A DNA stretch of 64,000 nt from Syncephalis fuscata (taxonomy: Eukaryota > Zoopagomycota > Zoopagomycetes > Zoopagales > Piptocephalidaceae). The stretch's first letter is position 1; each line of letters starts with the position of its first letter. Both the position numbers and the translations under genes were made by a program. The notes under the pieces were generated by a model. That model was given only the letters and a program-made list of their open reading frames with translations, was not told the DNA's origin and ran no database searches. Where the stretch lies: contig JAHLTZ010000029.1 in the NCBI GenBank assembly GCA_025786725.1, forward strand, positions 124,001 through 188,000, written 5' to 3'. Positions 60,405 through 64,000 of this stretch are shown here, one piece after another.

Positions 60405-61310
60405 TTACAAGTCATCAATAAGATTATTTGCTAAACTACAGGTAAGGCCGGTAGCATCGGGCTAGAAATAGCAAGATATAGAATGAGTAGTTGGATCAAT
60501 AAGCCGCATGTTCTACTTACCTCAATGTTGAGTTTAATAATTTTACCATGCTAAAACAATTCAAGTTAGGAAATTATCAATAAACACCATTCTACCTACC
60601 TCCAATACCATGGCAAATCGTTTGGATCTAATACCTCCCAATGCTCCTAGAATGATAAATTAGCAGATGTAGACAGGCATGCCTACTCATTGTATTAACC
60701 TGAAGCATCAAAAGAAAGACCAAGCTTGCTAACCAGCTCTGCTTGTGGATCAGCAAGTAGTGTTACCTAATAATTTTTACAAAATGTAAATATTATTGTT
60801 GTTTATATTATAACGTATTATTACATATTATTTACAAGTTAAACTATTCATACCTTTTCACCGGTTCCCAATTGATCTGCCCAAGCCTGTGTGACAAAAG
60901 CATCATTGACAGTGACGCATGCCACTTTCTCAATGCCTTTGTTCTTTAGTTCGTCATATGCCTTGATATAAGACGGCAAATGAGTCTAGAATGTATAATG
61001 GTTAGATAAAACATAACTATATTAATTCAATGCCATGTCAATAGCTATTTTTAAAGTCATCGCTATAATGATATGTTACCTTGGAACAACCGGGTGTAAA
61101 TGCACCAGGTACACCAATAAGTATGGCACGTCGATAGGGCTTAAAAAAGGCGAGCGCGTCGACGGCGTCACTAGGTCCTTTGCGACCATGTAGCCGAATG
61201 CTCGGCAGTGTATCGCCCGGCGCCACTGTCCATGAAACGCGTGAAGCATGAAATGCCCGCCGTCCTATCGCGCTGGCCATCATCATCGTTGATGTTGACA
61301 CTGTTATCAT
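60405..61310 (-). CDS. Mitochondrial peroxiredoxin, PRX5/AHP1 type
   Basis: Thiol peroxidase reducing H2O2 and alkyl hydroperoxides. Six exons: 61310-61080, 60985-60854, 60766-60700, 60646-60600, 60550-60521, 60461-60405. The peroxidatic Cys is in GVPGAFTPGCSK; later matches are THLPSYIKAYDELKNKGIEK, CVTVNDAFVTQAWADQLG, LLADPQAELVSKLGLSFDAS, GGIRSKRFAMVLEHGKIIKL and GLTCSLANNLIDDL, whose Cys corresponds to the resolving Cys of PRX5. The N-terminus (MITVSTSTMMMASAIGRRAF, then HASR) is a typical matrix presequence. Exon 5 is only 30 nt and exon 4 only 47 nt, all in phase. About 187 aa, intact. Confidence 0.95.
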
Positions 61311-62575
61311 GCCCGTCAAACTCTTGGTCGTCTATTCAAGTTGAAACACGGTCCGTCAAGGCGAGAATAATGTACATTGTTAAAAGATTGAACAGAATGC
61401 ACCATTGATGTATATGATGCACATCAATCCATTACTTACGGGTCGAATCATAGTTTTATATGATGTTAAACGATGTGTTATCAATAGATAGACGATGCTA
61501 TAATACGCCTTATTGTTATGCTTAAAACACCCACGTATATACGCAGTATACAATAATGGCAACAACAACACGTATAGGCAGTGTGCGGAGATGGAATGGA
61601 AAAAGAAAGGCCAATCGTTAAAATAGGCTGTAAAGTGTTTTATTGATTGCACGTTCGTCCTCTCGCCTTAATCCACGTCATCTTAAAAGAGTAGACTTCA
61701 ATGCATGTCCTACACTGCTGTACAACCAAGAATAGATGGAGCCTTTCAAATATAGCAGTTAACATTGGTTTAATACTTGCCATTACTAATATAGGTAAAA
61801 CCGAGCCATAGACCCCTATACTGTTTCCACTCAATTGCTATTTATCATTGGTATAGACTGTATCTGTATCTTATTACTTTTGCGTCAAAACATCATAATA
61901 CGATGATACAACGGTACAATGATGTTGATGCAGATACTGCAGCTACTATTGCCGCTAATGGTAGTAATAAAGTTTATACTAGAGGGCTCCATCCAAGAAT
62001 AGACTTTGACATATTGCTTGGCAGTAGCATCCATGGGTACTTCAAACATAGTTACATTAAAGACTCCGAGGTGTTTTATTTATAAGTAATGCTAGACTAT
62101 TCTGCACTCAATATGCGGGTCTATCTTCTAGATGCTTGAGAATACATAGCTTATCTCTTCCAGCTTCACTTATTCGCTCACTTCCATTCACACGCACTCA
62201 CTTTCTCGCCTTTCTTCACTTACTCCTCTCCACTAAGACTTAAATTGTGTCCTACCATCACGCACTAGCACATCACACCATCGCATTATCATCATAGGGA
62301 AAGTTCATGTGGTCGATTTACAAACACGCACACAGGCACTCACTTTCTTGCACTCCACAAACTTGAACTTATTCATCTCGTCTTTTTTGTTATTCGGCTG
62401 GCTGAAGCTTGCTTTTTCGCATTTCTCATTACTTGCGTTCGATTATCCTTCTATCTACATTCATTATATTTAGTAGACATTCCATAGTTATTATTCGACC
62501 AGTTTAATATTGGGTTGACCGAGACGGCACCTACTTCAATAGTGCAATTCTCTTCTAATAATTGTAACAAGCGCC
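61311..62575. promoter_or_regulatory. Divergent intergenic region between PRX5 and the ArfGAP gene
   Basis: About 1.3 kb with promoters or leaders for both genes. A pyrimidine-rich CACTCACTTTC-type tract spans about 62160-62360. The 60-codon frame at 61903-62085 lacks family features. Confidence 0.4.
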
Positions 62576-63964
62576 ATGGCACTATCGAAAAAGCAAGATG
62601 AGCACCATCTAAAGTAATTGCTATTGAATATATAAAGAATTGCTATACTAAACTATGCTATTAGAGTGCTACGAGAGCTGTTGAAACTACCGGAGAATCG
62701 TCAATGTTTCGACTGTCCACAACGTGTAAGTGTGCTCAAGACGGAACAAAGACAAGGTGAATCGTTTGTTAACAGTGTACTTTATTAGGGACCTATCTAT
62801 GCCAATATGCTTAATAATACCTTTGTATGCGAGCAATGTTCGGGTTTACAGTAAGTAGGAGGGGGACAGTTTATGTTAAATTAGACCGGTTTAATTGATG
62901 TTTGTATCACATTAGTCGAGAATTGACTCATCGAATTAAATCCATTTCTGCATCACGATTTACGTTTCAAGAAATTCAAGCGTTACGCAATGGTGGAAAT
63001 CAGGTATGATAGCGACAATGGCTATTTAATGCTTTAGTGTGTGTGTGTGTGTTTATTGATTGTGTTTATAATAAATAGAAAGCAGCAGCTATTTGGATGG
63101 CTAAATGGGATGACAAAAAGGACCGTGTACCGGCTGTAAGTGATGCCATTCTTATGCGAAAGTATCTACGGCATAAATACGTGGAACGACGATGGATATC
63201 AGATGCACATGAACATTTGTATGAGCCAGCACCTACTGCTCGCTTTTTGGAAAAGACATCTTCATCGTCGTCATCTTTAACTAAATATTATTCTAAAGAT
63301 GATGTTGCTATGCGTCGGATTGGATCTAATCCAAGCGATCTTTCAATTGGCAAACTGGCATCTAGTCCACCCAGTAGCCATGGCAATGTAAGCGATTCAG
63401 GCTCACGAGCCATTGCTATTCGCCAACCTGGCACGCCAACTAGTAAAAATGGGCCATTAAAGAAGATTGGTATTATTAACGTAAATAGTCCACATTCAGT
63501 TACGGTATTTGATCGCTATAATCCAGTAGAGCCAAATAAAGTGGATCAACAACGAGAACGTAGCCATTCCAATGCATCTACTCGGCAATCAGGCTATAGT
63601 GGTAGCAGTCTAGTGGATGATGATGATGATGATGTTAGATACAGATCGGCAGGCGGAAAAGGTCAACGGCCCACTGATTTGACTGTAGTAACACGGCAAT
63701 ACTTGCGAGACACACGGCCAGCCAATACAGCATCTAATTTACCTGAAAATGATCGTGATGGTCTAGCACGTCGTGGTGGTCGGAAAGAACTTGAATACAA
63801 TGGCTATGGTCTAGAGTATAGCGACGAACCAGTCGATGAGTTTTTTGAGATTATGCGTGAACGTGTATCGGGTACACGAAGACCATCCTCGGAAGCCTCA
63901 TCGATTCGTAGTGGTGGCAATAATGGCAATAGTCTAAATAATCCCTTTTCAAAACGATCACAAG
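62576..63964 (+). CDS. ArfGAP-domain protein, AGFG/HRB-like, 3' end cut by window edge
   Basis: Five exons seen: 62576-62613, 62665-62725, 62789-62850, 62916-63003, 63079-63964, then a GTAAGT donor at 63965, so the gene continues. The zinc finger is C-x2-C-x16-C-x2-C (CFDCPQ ... FVCEQC), followed by SGLHRELTHRIKSISASRFT, which carries the catalytic-type Arg and matches AGFG/HRB rather than classical Arf1GAPs. KYVERRWISDAHEHLYEP completes the domain. The rest is a long Ser/Arg/Gly-rich disordered region with an acidic DDDDDDV patch. Expected role: Arf GTPase regulation or vesicle trafficking. In AGFG members FG repeats follow; none is visible up to the window end. Confidence 0.88.
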
Positions 63965-64000
63965 GTAAGTAATAGCAATAATAATAATAATAATAACAGT

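Noticed and set aside
61903..62085. 60-codon frame between PRX5 and the ArfGAP gene
   Set aside because: No recognisable feature, sits in a divergent promoter region.

Overview
Nuclear DNA of an AT-rich, intron-dense eukaryote, most likely an early-diverging fungus. Conserved genes are cut by many short introns (commonly about 45-110 nt, donor GTAAGT, acceptor usually TAATAG or TTATAG). The gene set mixes fungal traits (a cystathionine gamma-synthase with the fungal N-terminal domain, VMA21, mitoferrin) with several class-E (Dictyostelium cAMP-receptor-like) GPCRs and PXMP4, as known from Zoopagomycota/Mucoromycota-type genomes. The phylum is an inference; a gene phylogeny would settle it. 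No tRNA, rRNA or CRISPR was found.

Layout: 0-6 kb cystathionine gamma-synthase (cut by the left edge), LSM3 and the proteasome lid subunit RPN3. 6.6-14 kb a UBC4-type E2, a 3 kb non-coding stretch and a PIP5K. 15.7-27.4 kb a WRN-type exonuclease, VMA21, a cyclophilin with an RS tail, an Ariadne E3, EXO1 and PXMP4. 27.4-31.5 kb is ORF-poor but holds the most unusual locus (below). 32-36.5 kb PTH2, a TRAP-alpha-like membrane peptide, a mitochondrial basic protein and mitoferrin. 37-56.4 kb is a receptor region: four class-E GPCRs, a pair of unclassified seven-helix paralogues and a small membrane protein, with long AT-rich spacers and one tiny retroposed insert. 57.8-60.2 kb is a tandem array of secreted-peptide genes. 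60.4-64 kb a mitochondrial peroxiredoxin and an AGFG-like ArfGAP cut by the right edge.

The standout is a gene at 29470-31380. Exon 1 encodes a signal peptide homologous to those of the cysteine-rich secreted peptides at 57.8 and 59.1 kb. In those paralogues the mature peptide sits in one uninterrupted exon; here it is split into 20 successive micro-exons, 18 of exactly 3 nt and two of 6 nt, separated by related introns with a repeat period near 82 bp. Every micro-exon lies between an AG and a GT donor, and splicing them all gives an open frame with three cysteines that ends at a TAA aligning with the stop codons and 3' flank of the intronless paralogues. I know of no described gene in which consecutive single-codon exons make up a whole mature peptide. 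Because every micro-exon is a multiple of 3 nt, any skipping would keep the frame, so the locus could generate peptide variants.

A caution: several conserved genes (LSM3, RPN3, EXO1 tail, PIP5K, two GPCRs) show isolated one-base frame breaks, nearly all a missing base in a short homopolymer. This looks like residual assembly error, and the affected ORFs should be read with that in mind.
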